IMG/VR virus record: IMGVR_UViG_3300010155_000018
Coordinates: 1-40,780 of that record
Length of the DNA: 40,780 nucleotides
Origin: a virus
Reading direction: 5' to 3' (one strand)
The stretch's first letter is position 1; each line of letters opens with the position of its first letter. Position numbers and translations under genes: made by a program. The notes beneath the pieces were generated by a model that saw nothing but the letters and a program-made list of their open reading frames with translations, made no database searches and was not told where the DNA came from. Of the stretch, positions 25,132-33,902 are shown piece by piece.

Positions 25132-28100
25132 TTAGTCGTCGAATGACGCTCCAGTGGATGCAATCACGAAGTCAATCGCGATAAACTCAATTGCCCGTGC
25201 GGGCTTGACCATAATCTTCGCATACATGATGTTCTGATCAATAAGGTCAGGGGTGGTGGTCGACTCGTCAAGAATCAGCCTGTAATCGGTGATACCGAAG
25301 GTAACTTTGACGTTCGCCAGGAACGGCTCAACCAAAGCGCGGAACCGGTTCCATGTAGCCTGTACGTTCTGTTCGAATAGAATCTTCGAAGAGATAATGG
25401 AAATCTGCTTCTTCAAGTAGATTACCAACCGTCGGACATTGATTCTGTCCAGCGCTGACTGGCGCTCTTGAAGCGTCTTCTGTCCGAATACCACGATTCC
25501 AGTGGATGGGAAGGAAGCAATCGGATTGATTCGTGCTTCGTAAAGAGTGTCGCGATCCTTAGAGGTGAGACGCTCCGTTACATTTATCACTGGAATTCCT
25601 GCGGCGCCCTCGGTGAGACCGCCCCTGTTAAAGCCCGCTGGTGCGAACCACAGTTGCGACTTCTTCTCAGAACTAGCAAGAACACCCATCATGGCCACGC
25701 TTGGTGGGATCCAGAGAAGTTTTCCGGTACCCTCGTCACGAGTCTGAACCCATGGGTAGAAAGTTGCACCGTAGCTTGTATCAAGTTTGCGATCTCGCAG
25801 CGCGGTGGCTGCTTGAGTTGGAGTTGAGGCAAGACGGTCTGCTTTGTTGGCTTTATAGATTTCGTGACTTGGCAAGTACACATTCGCCAAGTCAATCAGA
25901 GCCATCGCATCGCCGCGAGCAGAACAAACATCCATAGCCTTCTCGGTTAATTGATCGTTTGTAAGTCCCGGCGCCACAAGCATATTCATGTCGATGGCTT
26001 CGGGATCAGCAACGGTGTCCATTGCGCGCGCCCAGGTATGGAAGATATAACTGTTGTCTTCTGTGGATGAGCCGGGATCCATTCCCTGGTTATAGAGCGG
26101 ATCGGGCTTCATGATGTTTAAGCCATCGAATGCTCCCCAAAGAGGTAGTGTAAACTTGTTGTATCCGGCGTCCAAGACATCCTTCCAGCTACCCGTTGTG
26201 GCAGATTGTTCTCGCGCGCGAGATCCAGAAGCATAATAGTATATACCCGTGGAACCAGAGATTATTTCATCTAAAGAGAAAACATATCCCCACCCAACGT
26301 AACCGCGATCACCAATTTCAGCCGCAGTGGCCGCGGCGGTCGGATCATCTGGCCAGTTTTTGGACCACATCCGGTGCATCTCTCCGATTCCAGGGGTTGA
26401 AATCGTGCTGTTAGTACCGCGAGCCGTTTGCATACCAAAGTAGGCATTTCTAGGATCGGTCAGTCCGCCGGCGGAGGCTGAGTATCTAATACGTGCCTTC
26501 GGGAATTCCATTCTAAGAGCAAGGGTGTCGATAACGCCACTTCCCATGAGAAGTGATGTCTTGTACGGCCCGCCCTGCGTCCAAGATCCGGTATTGGGGA
26601 TAGAATATCCCGGGGCGCCATAGCCGTTTGCTCCAAATGTTGAACCAGAGCCGGCAAATACCACGTAAGTCCCGCTTATAGAATGAGTAGAAAGACTGAC
26701 GTCATGTCCGGTCGCCGGATTCGTCACGCGTCGGTTTGTCGCCCCTGAAACATCAAGAAGCTTGGGTGGTCCAAAGTATCCGAAGGGAACGGTGACCGCA
26801 TCGATGGCGCCAGCTTCCACGTCGGCGTTCATTTGAATATAAACAAACTTAGATTGGTTGTCGTATTCGCCATATCTGCGTAATCTTTTCTCCTTAGAGT
26901 CCCAAGTCACATACATATCACCAACCTTTCGAGCCACAAAGTTGGGGCTAGCCGGGTTTAGGCTGCACTCGTCGTAGCGCTCAAGGATAACAACATCGTT
27001 ATCTGAGTCATTTATGTCACGAATAAGGATCGAGAAGGTACCATAATCACTGGTGGAATTATTCGATTGGCGGACATTGCTAATTGAAATTTTAACGTTG
27101 TCCATGAGCCACTCGCCATGTCCGCGCCCAACTAAACGGAATAGTTTTTGCATGTTGGGAGCGTAATAAGAAGTAGCGGCTCCAAGATCTTGCCCAATGA
27201 TCCAGCTTGTGCGCGCTTCCGTGGATGCCACTTGTTTCATTTGCGCCGGTGTGTTTTCGGTATCTACACCAGAGGAGCCCGAGTAACCAAGGGCAGTAAT
27301 CATTCCTACCAGGGTTGTACTAGTAGATAAGCTTCTTTCGAGAAGGTCTTGATCGAAGGTCTCACCCAAGAAGTAGTTAACCTCCGTGGCACTGGGATAG
27401 AAATTACCCGCCGTTGCCAATTGAGGGTTGGTATTAAGCTTCTTGCGCGCATAATTCTCAGAAGAGTCGTTCAGGTTGAACTTAATCTTCTTGCTAACGG
27501 ACGAAGCACTATAAACCAGAGTAAAGAGTCCCTGGGAATCACATTGGATCATCGTGTTGACTCCTTGGACACCCTGCGTTCCTGCAAGTCCATCGGAATC
27601 ATACGCGCCCCCCGAACCAGTCCCATACAGGCTTCCGGAAAGAAGAGGTATGCCGTTCTGTGTATAAATGACAGCTGCGAGCGACGCTGTAGCGGCGCTA
27701 CCTGAAATGATGGCGCCATCATTAGCGGCTGAAGCTGACGGAAAGACCCAGAGTCCCCATGCGCCGCCGGTAGTCCCCATGGCGTCCGTTGGTCCAGTAT
27801 TCGTTGTGGCCCAGCCTGCAGAGGCTGCGCCGCCTGCGGTACGACCTGCATCAGTCTGTTGTCCGAGGAGTCGCACGTAAGTAACGGGTGCAACGGCAGC
27901 ACGTAGGAATGCTTTAGCAGCGTACCCACCATACATGGGAGACATATAGTTACCCTCGCGGTAAATATCGCTTTGGCCTCCGCCGGCCACCGTGTCGCCG
28001 AACATTTCGACAAACTTCGAATAGGAATCCACCTTAACGGGTGTCATCGCTAGCCCGCGTCGGGCGCGTCCAATAACGACTGGTCCAATAGGCGGTGCCG

Positions 28101-28176
28101 TCCTGGGTATAAAGGAGTTATCGATCTCATTGATGAAAACTCCCGGAGATACAAACTTAAAATTCTTTATCGACAT
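25132..28176 (-). CDS. gp18: Contractile tail sheath protein, gp18-like
   Basis: A 1014-residue sheath subunit that contracts to drive the tube into the host. It starts SPGVFINEIDNSFIPRTAPP and ends with the conserved sheath C-terminal domain (RRLVIYLKKQISIISSKILF, then VQATWNRFRALVEPFLANV). This is about 350 residues longer than T4 gp18 (659). The extra length lies in the middle, rich in Gly, Ser and Thr, and is probably a surface domain insertion. A hairpin and a late element precede it, giving a leader of about 50 bases. Confidence 0.92.
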   Translation of the reverse strand: MSIKNFKFVSPGVFINEIDNSFIPRTAPPIGPVVIGRARRGLAMTPVKVDSYSKFVEMFGDTVAGGGQSDIYREGNYMSPMYGGYAAKAFLRAAVAPVTYVRLLGQQTDAGRTAGGAASAGWATTNTGPTDAMGTTGGAWGLWVFPSASAANDGAIISGSAATASLAAVIYTQNGIPLLSGSLYGTGSGGAYDSDGLAGTQGVQGVNTMIQCDSQGLFTLVYSASSVSKKIKFNLNDSSENYARKKLNTNPQLATAGNFYPSATEVNYFLGETFDQDLLERSLSTSTTLVGMITALGYSGSSGVDTENTPAQMKQVASTEARTSWIIGQDLGAATSYYAPNMQKLFRLVGRGHGEWLMDNVKISISNVRQSNNSTSDYGTFSILIRDINDSDNDVVILERYDECSLNPASPNFVARKVGDMYVTWDSKEKRLRRYGEYDNQSKFVYIQMNADVEAGAIDAVTVPFGYFGPPKLLDVSGATNRRVTNPATGHDVSLSTHSISGTYVVFAGSGSTFGANGYGAPGYSIPNTGSWTQGGPYKTSLLMGSGVIDTLALRMEFPKARIRYSASAGGLTDPRNAYFGMQTARGTNSTISTPGIGEMHRMWSKNWPDDPTAAATAAEIGDRGYVGWGYVFSLDEIISGSTGIYYYASGSRAREQSATTGSWKDVLDAGYNKFTLPLWGAFDGLNIMKPDPLYNQGMDPGSSTEDNSYIFHTWARAMDTVADPEAIDMNMLVAPGLTNDQLTEKAMDVCSARGDAMALIDLANVYLPSHEIYKANKADRLASTPTQAATALRDRKLDTSYGATFYPWVQTRDEGTGKLLWIPPSVAMMGVLASSEKKSQLWFAPAGFNRGGLTEGAAGIPVINVTERLTSKDRDTLYEARINPIASFPSTGIVVFGQKTLQERQSALDRINVRRLVIYLKKQISIISSKILFEQNVQATWNRFRALVEPFLANVKVTFGITDYRLILDESTTTPDLIDQNIMYAKIMVKPARAIEFIAIDFVIASTGASFDD

Positions 28177-28228
28177 CTTTTTGGTCCCTTCCCTCTTGTA
28201 AACTAATTTGAGTGATTGTCAATCATTG

Positions 28229-28237
28229 GTAAATAGT
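28229..28237 (-). promoter_or_regulatory. Late element before the sheath gene
   Basis: Minus-strand ACTATTTAC, 52 bases before the sheath ATG and directly after a hairpin. Confidence 0.5.
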
Positions 28238-28240
28238 ATT

Positions 28241-28261
28241 TTCAAGTCCAAAAGTCTTGAA
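28241..28261 (-). terminator. Weak hairpin between the gp15-like and sheath genes
   Basis: TTCAAG and CTTGAA form a 6-bp stem with a 9-base loop. The following sequence AAATAC is not a T-run, so terminator function is uncertain. Confidence 0.35.
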
Positions 28262-28293
28262 GGGATTTAATAAAATCCATTTTACTTCCCGAA

Positions 28294-29172
28294 CTAATCT
28301 TCAAAAAAGCCCTCATTACCCGGAACTGGTGCAACTTCTCTAGGAAATGTGACTTCGACGGTGTTTTCCTCCACCTTTACAATGGGCCGATCATCATTCT
28401 CGCCCTCTCCTATTATGTACCCCAGCACTCGAATGCCTATTTCGCTGGTATACATGCGCATATCTTCCTGTAAGTCTCCGATATTATTAGAATGAGTGAA
28501 GTCTTGATTGATGAATGCTTCGTAAGAGTGTCCATTGCGTTTCATTGTAAATGCGTTAATTTGTCCGGTCCTCGCCATAAATGGCTGAATTAGGCTGTTC
28601 ATCTGTTCCTGATATTCTGTTTTAATAACGATCTTATACTCCACATTAATATATACGGGAATTGGAATAGATAGGGACTGGATAACCACCTTGCTGTTGA
28701 CACGAGGATAGTATTTTTGGTTCTGTCCGCTTGCCGGGAGCGCTCGCATCGCTGCAGCCACAGCAAAATTGCGCGTCTTGTCCTGCACGATACGCTTGGC
28801 TATCACCATGCGTCCCGAACGACCGTTCTTGTTATGCGAATATAGATTGGCTTGGAACGATCCTTTGCGCGCAGGATCCTTGGCTATGCCTGTCCTCTCA
28901 ACACTCAGAAGTGGCAGTTTAAGCGCTCCCCCGTCGTCTCTAAGGGACTTCTCATGCTTTATCTGGTAAGACCTCTCTGGCGCTTCCCAGAGGACTGGTA
29001 CTTGCACATAACCCTCGTTGGTGCGGGCGCTTAGGTTGAGGTCTTTCTTCACCCATGACATGATGGCCATGTCAATGCTCTCGATGCTGGATCCCAGCAT
29101 CCCTATTTCCTTAAGGGTACCCTTTTTGAAGTCTGAGGGCAGCATTGCAAAATCAAAATCATCAGGTAGCAT
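28294..29172 (-). CDS. gp15: Tail completion / sheath stabiliser, gp15-like
   Basis: A 292-residue protein from the ATG at 29172 (MLPDDFDFAMLPSDF), preceded by GGAAGGGG. A longer frame begins at 29238, but that part only shadows the neighbouring gene's end. The C-terminal half has YKIVIKTEYQEQMNSLIQPF and EDMRMYTSEIGIRVLGYIIG, similar to the T4 gp15 family that terminates the tail tube and anchors the last sheath ring. Its place between the gp14-like neck protein and the sheath agrees with that role. It overlaps the upstream gene by 11 bases. Confidence 0.68.
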   Translation of the reverse strand: MLPDDFDFAMLPSDFKKGTLKEIGMLGSSIESIDMAIMSWVKKDLNLSARTNEGYVQVPVLWEAPERSYQIKHEKSLRDDGGALKLPLLSVERTGIAKDPARKGSFQANLYSHNKNGRSGRMVIAKRIVQDKTRNFAVAAAMRALPASGQNQKYYPRVNSKVVIQSLSIPIPVYINVEYKIVIKTEYQEQMNSLIQPFMARTGQINAFTMKRNGHSYEAFINQDFTHSNNIGDLQEDMRMYTSEIGIRVLGYIIGEGENDDRPIVKVEENTVEVTFPREVAPVPGNEGFFED

Positions 29173-29650
29173 CGAATAGCCCCTTCCTTGCTCGGCGGCA
29201 TCTAGCAGAAATCTCAAAGCCATGCTGGACTTGTCCAAACAGCTTTTTCTGCTCTTGTAGTTTAACTATCTCATAGTAATAAGTCCCATACAGCACAAAA
29301 TCACCTTCACGTACGTATAAGTCTTGATCTTCTTCAAGGCGGCGCTTGTGAAAATGAACATTAATCTCCCAAGTCTTGTCGATTGCCATATTGGACATGT
29401 ATTCAGTAGAATAGTCGGTAAACTCTACGAGCGCAAACACGCGCACCGGTGGGAGGTACGTTTTATCGATGGCTTCGCCGTAAAGCTCGTGAAAGTCCGT
29501 TCTTTCGATATCAATGGGATAATAGAGGATTTGCTGTCCAATGACTTTTTCAATTAATTCGTCATTGACCTGTTTTACCAGATTTCGCTCTTTTTCTCCA
29601 AAAAATAACGGTGGTGGGGGATTTTTAGGTCTGTTCCATTCGTCTGCCAT
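29162..29650 (-). CDS. gp14: Neck protein, gp14-like
   Basis: A 162-residue protein with the pattern ELIEKVIGQQILYYPIDIER, YLPPVRVFALVEF and VREGDFVLYGTYYYEIVKLQ, then GQVQHGFEISARC. These match the gp14 neck family of marine T4-like phages, which joins head and tail. It is shorter than T4 gp14 (256 residues). The start follows the upstream stop by five bases and has only a weak GGGG ribosome site, consistent with coupling to the gp13-like gene. Confidence 0.7.
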   Translation of the reverse strand: MADEWNRPKNPPPPLFFGEKERNLVKQVNDELIEKVIGQQILYYPIDIERTDFHELYGEAIDKTYLPPVRVFALVEFTDYSTEYMSNMAIDKTWEINVHFHKRRLEEDQDLYVREGDFVLYGTYYYEIVKLQEQKKLFGQVQHGFEISARCRRARKGLFDAT

Positions 29651-29655
29651 TCACA

Positions 29656-30927
29656 TTACCCCACAAATATGGGCAACGGAACGTTCTTGAAGGTAGTGGC
29701 CGCTGCCTCGCTCTTTTCACTATCCTGCTTCACTAGTGCGACGTACTCCATCTCCTTAAGCATCTCCACTAGCTTGTCTTTGAGGCTTGTTTGCTCCTCT
29801 TTTGCTTGTGAGAGAAGTTCACTGTGGTTTAGAGTTACGCTGTCGCCCGGAATGGGCATCGTGGTGAACTTACCGCGAATTTGACCCAACATTTCCTTAC
29901 ACAAAGCCAAACAGTATTTTCTAATCCACTGTTTACCTATCGCATTGATGTTTTTGTAGGGCAGATTGTCAAAGGGGAGTGTATTCGCGTTATTAACCCC
30001 CTCTGTGCCATCAGCCATGCGTGAATTCGTCTCCCACGCCTCGGGCTTCACATAAAACCTCACCCACATCTGATCTATATCCGCAATATCCCAGTGACCG
30101 GGCGCAGGGAACAGGCGCAACTTATTATCGATTAGCTCATAAGCGTAATTCGAAGTGCGCGTCATGATGTTGTCCTCATACATCATGGCCTGAAGTTTGT
30201 TCTGCCATGTGGGAATAACCTCAAATGTGGAATCGTCCGAGTACTGTCCGTAGGTGGACATATTGCCTACAACCCCAAAGCCCCCATAATAGCCATAAAA
30301 GCGCCACATGGCTCGCGGAGACTGGTAAAACACCTTCGTCACATAGACGCGCTTACCATCTACAGAGCCAGAATATGGGACTGGGCGCCCACGGTCGTCA
30401 TGTCCCGCCGCACTCGCACTGTTAATAATCGCCTGAATATCGTAATCTTGTTGTTTTGCTTTGGGCTTGAAAGACGCTGAATATTCGGGGATTGTTCCCC
30501 CAAAGCCGCCTGCTGCTGCGGCGCCGTCGCCTACACGCTTAGCATAGGTCATCTGATAGCGCGTAAAGCGCAAGTTGCTACCCGAGGGTCCGGTGATCGC
30601 CTCCCCTTGATGATTGAACGTGCCGGTAGTGTTTCCCAACGCATCTGAGAGCATGTTTTTACTCTGATGCAAGTTCAGAATATAGGAATATTCTAGCACC
30701 GCCTCTTCGTACGCAGCGTACACATTCGCGGGTGTAAGTTCGATATCTACCACGTCGCCACCGAGCTTCTTGTAGGTATAGGCTACCTGGGTGGCGGCGC
30801 CGCTCAAGAACTCGTTAGAGCCGGTATATATACCAAATGGTACCGCGGCTGCTACCTTGCCGGCGCTGCCGGTGCTTGTTAAGATAACAGTGCTAGTTTC
30901 TGATTTTGGATTAAGTGACGTAGGCAC
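29656..30927 (-). CDS. gp13: Neck protein, gp13-like
   Basis: A 423-residue head-completion protein. The N-terminal LTPANVYAAYEEAVLEYSYI and the C-terminal WIRKYCLALCKEMLGQIRGK, then FTTMPIPGDSVTLN, form a pattern I associate with gp13-like neck proteins of marine T4-like phages. The last 60 residues are a charged helix. The start is a GTG (30927-30925) with AGGAGG upstream; the late element ends just before that ribosome site. Together with gp14 and gp15-like genes it forms one transcription unit. Confidence 0.65.
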   Translation of the reverse strand: MPTSLNPKSETSTVILTSTGSAGKVAAAVPFGIYTGSNEFLSGAATQVAYTYKKLGGDVVDIELTPANVYAAYEEAVLEYSYILNLHQSKNMLSDALGNTTGTFNHQGEAITGPSGSNLRFTRYQMTYAKRVGDGAAAAGGFGGTIPEYSASFKPKAKQQDYDIQAIINSASAAGHDDRGRPVPYSGSVDGKRVYVTKVFYQSPRAMWRFYGYYGGFGVVGNMSTYGQYSDDSTFEVIPTWQNKLQAMMYEDNIMTRTSNYAYELIDNKLRLFPAPGHWDIADIDQMWVRFYVKPEAWETNSRMADGTEGVNNANTLPFDNLPYKNINAIGKQWIRKYCLALCKEMLGQIRGKFTTMPIPGDSVTLNHSELLSQAKEEQTSLKDKLVEMLKEMEYVALVKQDSEKSEAAATTFKNVPLPIFVG

Positions 30928-30945
30928 CCAAAAGCCCTCCTAAGA

Positions 30946-30954
30946 ATAAATAGT
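30946..30954 (-). promoter_or_regulatory. Late element before the neck operon
   Basis: Minus-strand ACTATTTAT followed by TCTT and AGGAGG, 18 bases before the GTG start. Nearly the same layout occurs before the Smr gene. Confidence 0.6.
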
Positions 30955-30965
30955 TTCTAAAACAC

Positions 30966-30990
30966 GAAGCTCAGCCCTATGTGAGCCTTC
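30966..30990 (-). terminator. Probable terminator after the Lys-rich gene
   Basis: Minus-strand GAAGGCTCA and TGAGCTTC pair with one bulge, followed by GTGTTTTAG. It lies between the 82-residue gene and the neck operon. Confidence 0.5.
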
Positions 30991-31013
30991 GGTTTAATTA
31001 ACCAGCAAAATTG

Positions 31014-31262
31014 TTACTTTTTCTTAGTTGTCGCGCTTTTTAAAGTTTTTCTTTTCTTCTTGATTGTGGTGGTCTTGGCAACAGTCTTCGCGGCTACGGC
31101 CTCTTTCACAGCAGCAACAGCCACCTCATCAAGAGTCGTTTCCGGCGCAATCACTTCTTCGACTACATCGGGCGTCACGATAGGGGCGACAATCACCTCA
31201 ACGGGGGTGTTGGTCTGGTTGCGCGCTTTGTTTTTAAACATCAATCTTCTACGGGGGTTCAT
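31014..31262 (-). CDS. Small Lys/Ala/Val-rich protein of unknown function
   Basis: An 82-residue protein. The N-terminus is basic (MNPRRRLMFKNKARNQ), the middle is Val/Glu/Ala rich and acidic, and the C-terminus is strongly basic (KKKRKTLKSATTKKK), recalling histone-H1-like tails. I do not recognise a family. Its own late element, AAAGGAG ribosome site and terminator support expression late in infection. DNA or scaffold binding in the head is a guess. Confidence 0.6.
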   Translation of the reverse strand: MNPRRRLMFKNKARNQTNTPVEVIVAPIVTPDVVEEVIAPETTLDEVAVAAVKEAVAAKTVAKTTTIKKKRKTLKSATTKKK

Positions 31263-31280
31263 AGTGGGGTCTCCTTTAAT

Positions 31281-31289
31281 GTAAGTAGT
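31281..31289 (-). promoter_or_regulatory. Late element before the Lys-rich gene
   Basis: Minus-strand ACTACTTAC, 18 bases before the ATG, with AAAGGAG between. Confidence 0.5.
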
Positions 31290-31360
31290 TTTAAAACCTC
31301 AAAAACGAAAATCTCAAAAAATTGGAGGCGAAAAAAATTTGGCAGATCGACGTTTTCAAG

Positions 31361-31391
31361 AAAAACCCCCCAACCCAAAAGGGAAGGGGGG
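31361..31391 (-). terminator. Strong terminator after the small virion gene
   Basis: Minus-strand CCCCCC-TT-CCC, loop TTTT, GGG-TT-GGGGGG, followed by TTTTT. A 9-bp G/C stem with an internal TT/TT bulge. Confidence 0.88.
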
Positions 31392-31430
31392 ACAATTTAA
31401 TGCATAGCAAAAAATTTATTAACTAAGTTA

Positions 31431-31886
31431 TTAGCTAAATGCGATACCGTTAGCACCGCCAGCGGCGGCGGTTCCGCTTACATACCAGTAAGTACCATCT
31501 GACACAAGGTGAAGTCGATCACCCATCAGTGTAGCAGTACCCCATGTAGCTGTCAGATTACTACTACCATCAGCCAAGTTTTGGGCCGCGGCACTAGGAC
31601 CACCAACGGCGCCTGCCATGAAGTCTCCGGCTGCTGCAACAACTGTGCAGACAGCTGTAACATAGTCTTGGTACTGAATGACGGTGAAATTCATTCCAGC
31701 GGTGGCGGCGGGTAGTGTGATGTCTACTCCATTTTGCCCCATCATGATAATCTTGCCGCTATCAGCGGCCGATAACGTGGTATCCGAAGTTACCGTCTTG
31801 ATCGCATCCACCTTGCGGTGAATTTGATTTGCATTTTCGTTAATCAGGCTACGAATTCGTGCCCAACCTACTCTTTTGGTTCCCAT
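31431..31886 (-). CDS. Small virion protein with fibre-tip-type module
   Basis: A 151-residue protein with a basic helical N-terminus (TKRVGWARIRSLINENANQI) followed by a beta-rich module: GKIIMMGQNGVDITLPAATA, FTVIQYQDYV, then MGDRLHLVSDGTYWYVSG. The same TLP...W(Y)xV pattern ends three other proteins of this window, so it is probably a head or tail decoration/fibre protein. It is a single-gene unit between two terminators, with its own late element about 70 bases upstream and a GGAGG ribosome site. Confidence 0.68.
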   Translation of the reverse strand: MGTKRVGWARIRSLINENANQIHRKVDAIKTVTSDTTLSAADSGKIIMMGQNGVDITLPAATAGMNFTVIQYQDYVTAVCTVVAAAGDFMAGAVGGPSAAAQNLADGSSNLTATWGTATLMGDRLHLVSDGTYWYVSGTAAAGGANGIAFS

Positions 31887-31953
31887 AATTTAAAACCCTC
31901 CATTTATGTGTTTATAATTTAGGTGAGACAAAAGATGTACTCCTGCCTCACAC

Positions 31954-31962
31954 ATAAATAGT
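31954..31962 (-). promoter_or_regulatory. Late element before the small virion gene
   Basis: Minus-strand ACTATTTAT, 67 bases before the ATG, directly after the capsid-gene terminator. Confidence 0.6.
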
Positions 31963-31968
31963 TTTCCA

Positions 31969-32003
31969 CATAAAGAAGACCCCCGCCTTTTTCAAGGCGA
32001 GGG
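31969..32003 (-). terminator. Terminator after the major capsid gene
   Basis: Minus-strand CCCTCGCCTT, loop GAAA, AAGGCGGGGG forms a 10-bp stem (one G-T pair), followed by TCTTCTTT. The U-tract is interrupted but the stem is strong. Confidence 0.82.
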
Positions 32004-32060
32004 CTTTCTGTGTCACGATTAACCGCGCTTTTACACTGATATATATTAAATGTTTATATA

Positions 32061-33872
32061 TTAGGAAGTAGCGCCAGCTTCACCGAGCATACCACGTACA
32101 ATTACCAGACCATACATATCAGGTCTGACCATCTTCTTGGCGTAGCGCGTCATGACTCCCTTACGGGGCACGAAGTCTTCGGGTCCGAAGATTGTGGGTG
32201 TAGTTTGCAGCGGCACATAGGGTGCATACACATATCCGCTTTCGAGGAAAGAGGATCCGCGGCGGCCAACGAGAATCACGTTGCGAAGGAAGTACGGGTC
32301 AACAATGACGTCGAACTTCTTGCTCAGTGAGCCTACCTTGACGGAGCCGATAGAGCCCTTCTCATCATCAGCAGTAACGCTCGCACGGAAACCAGCCGTG
32401 AACTCAAGGACATTGGCAACTTCAGGGCCACAGACCACAAAGTTAGCACCGCCACGTAGAGTCTTACGATGGATTTGCGCGGAAACGTCGTTAATGGTCT
32501 CGACAAGAGTCTCATACCATTCACTGACTGTACCGGTGAAGTCGGGAGCAGCAGAGCTAGCCCCAATTTCTGTGCCCGTCGTCTTGTTGACGAAGAGTCC
32601 CGGTGAACGCGACCAGTAATAAGTCGCGGCGGTTGCACCACCGACGAGGTCACCAATGATCTCGCGATCAATCTCAAGAGCGATTTGCTCAGAGAGAATG
32701 CTCGTAAGCTCAACTTCCGCATCAAGGTTGTGGTAGGCGTTAAGGTCTTGACCTAACTCCGGAGTCCACTTCGCCTTCAGCTTCTTGGTGTTTGCAGTGA
32801 CAGCCACGGAATCGACACGAATGTCAATCTCGGGAATGTCGGCGCTGTTCTCAAGTCCCCAAATTGGATCACCTGTAACAGAACCAATAGAGCCGCCTGC
32901 AGCCCAATCATCTCTGATCGGAACCTGAACAACGGTGGCACCAAGGTTAACATCGGCTGATGCCGACACTTGAATTGCAAACAGCCGGACAGCTTTTAGA
33001 TCGCCCGTTAGAGCAGAATCCGTATCGCCAGCCGCAATGACTTTCGTCAAACGACGAACTTGATCCCATCCGCCGCCCGTACCCATTGAGGTGGAAAGTG
33101 CGGTACCGTAGCATGTAAATGCTCCGAGGTTATCAAAGTCAGCCTGAGCAGTAACGTACGCAGAGTGCGCGGTATCCCACACACACACCTTATAGGCGGT
33201 GCCAGAAGAAGACGATAACGCCAGAATATCTGGATCGTAATCGATCAGCTTCTTTTGTGCCTCTGTAGCTTTACCCACAGCGAACTCAGCTTTAATGACA
33301 CTAGTGGTCCCGGCTGCGGCGTTGCTAACGGAGCCAGTTGGCGAACCGTAAGCATAACCACGAGCAGAAACAGTGCGCGGACCTGAAAGGTCAGACGCGT
33401 TTCCACTCACCAAGTTGACACCACCAGTGATGCCAGAAGCAACCCTGTCGCCACCGTAAAGTGAACCACTAGCGTCGCTCGCCCAGTTACCTAGACGGTC
33501 GGTCACTGCACCCTCGGTACCTCCGAGGTCTCCCGAGAACACAAAGTCCAGGAAGAAGATAAGTCCGCTTGGCAGACTCATCGGCTGAACACTAACAAGA
33601 TCGTTAGCGATCAGACCCGCGAAAACACGACGAACAATCGGGGATGCGACGGCAGCAAAGCCCTCAACATCTCCGGCACCCATCGTAGAGCCCTCGCGGA
33701 GAAGCTCCTTAGCTTGATTTTCAAGCAAACGAGCCATGGCTTGGCGGGAACGATTAGTTTCCAGTCCCTCTAAGAGACCGGTCTTTTCCCACTTACCTAA
33801 TAGTGCGTGGCTTTCGGCACGCATGTCACGATTAACAATACCTTCTGTTAACCTTTCAACAATACTAGACAT
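32061..33872 (-). CDS. gp23: Major capsid protein, gp23-like
   Basis: A 603-residue shell protein. The N-terminal region (RQAMARLLENQAKELLREGS, then IVRRVFAGLIANDLVSVQPM) and the following SLPSGLIFFLDFVF are typical of T4 gp23. EIALEIDREIIGDLV and the C-terminal FGPEDFVPRKGVMTRYAKKM also agree. It is longer than T4 gp23 (521 residues). LTE/G near residue 10 fits the (I/L)xE cleavage rule of the T4 prohead protease, so N-terminal processing is plausible. A perfect ribosome site (AAGGAGGTG) precedes the ATG, 30 bases after the scaffold gene. Confidence 0.94.
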   Translation of the reverse strand: MSSIVERLTEGIVNRDMRAESHALLGKWEKTGLLEGLETNRSRQAMARLLENQAKELLREGSTMGAGDVEGFAAVASPIVRRVFAGLIANDLVSVQPMSLPSGLIFFLDFVFSGDLGGTEGAVTDRLGNWASDASGSLYGGDRVASGITGGVNLVSGNASDLSGPRTVSARGYAYGSPTGSVSNAAAGTTSVIKAEFAVGKATEAQKKLIDYDPDILALSSSSGTAYKVCVWDTAHSAYVTAQADFDNLGAFTCYGTALSTSMGTGGGWDQVRRLTKVIAAGDTDSALTGDLKAVRLFAIQVSASADVNLGATVVQVPIRDDWAAGGSIGSVTGDPIWGLENSADIPEIDIRVDSVAVTANTKKLKAKWTPELGQDLNAYHNLDAEVELTSILSEQIALEIDREIIGDLVGGATAATYYWSRSPGLFVNKTTGTEIGASSAAPDFTGTVSEWYETLVETINDVSAQIHRKTLRGGANFVVCGPEVANVLEFTAGFRASVTADDEKGSIGSVKVGSLSKKFDVIVDPYFLRNVILVGRRGSSFLESGYVYAPYVPLQTTPTIFGPEDFVPRKGVMTRYAKKMVRPDMYGLVIVRGMLGEAGATS

Positions 33873-33902
33873 AATTAAATCACCTCCTTAAATATATAAT
33901 GA

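Noticed and set aside
29173-29238. Upstream start of the gp15-like gene
   Set aside because: The extra 22 codons lie inside the gp14-like gene, and the ATG at 29172 has a strong ribosome site.
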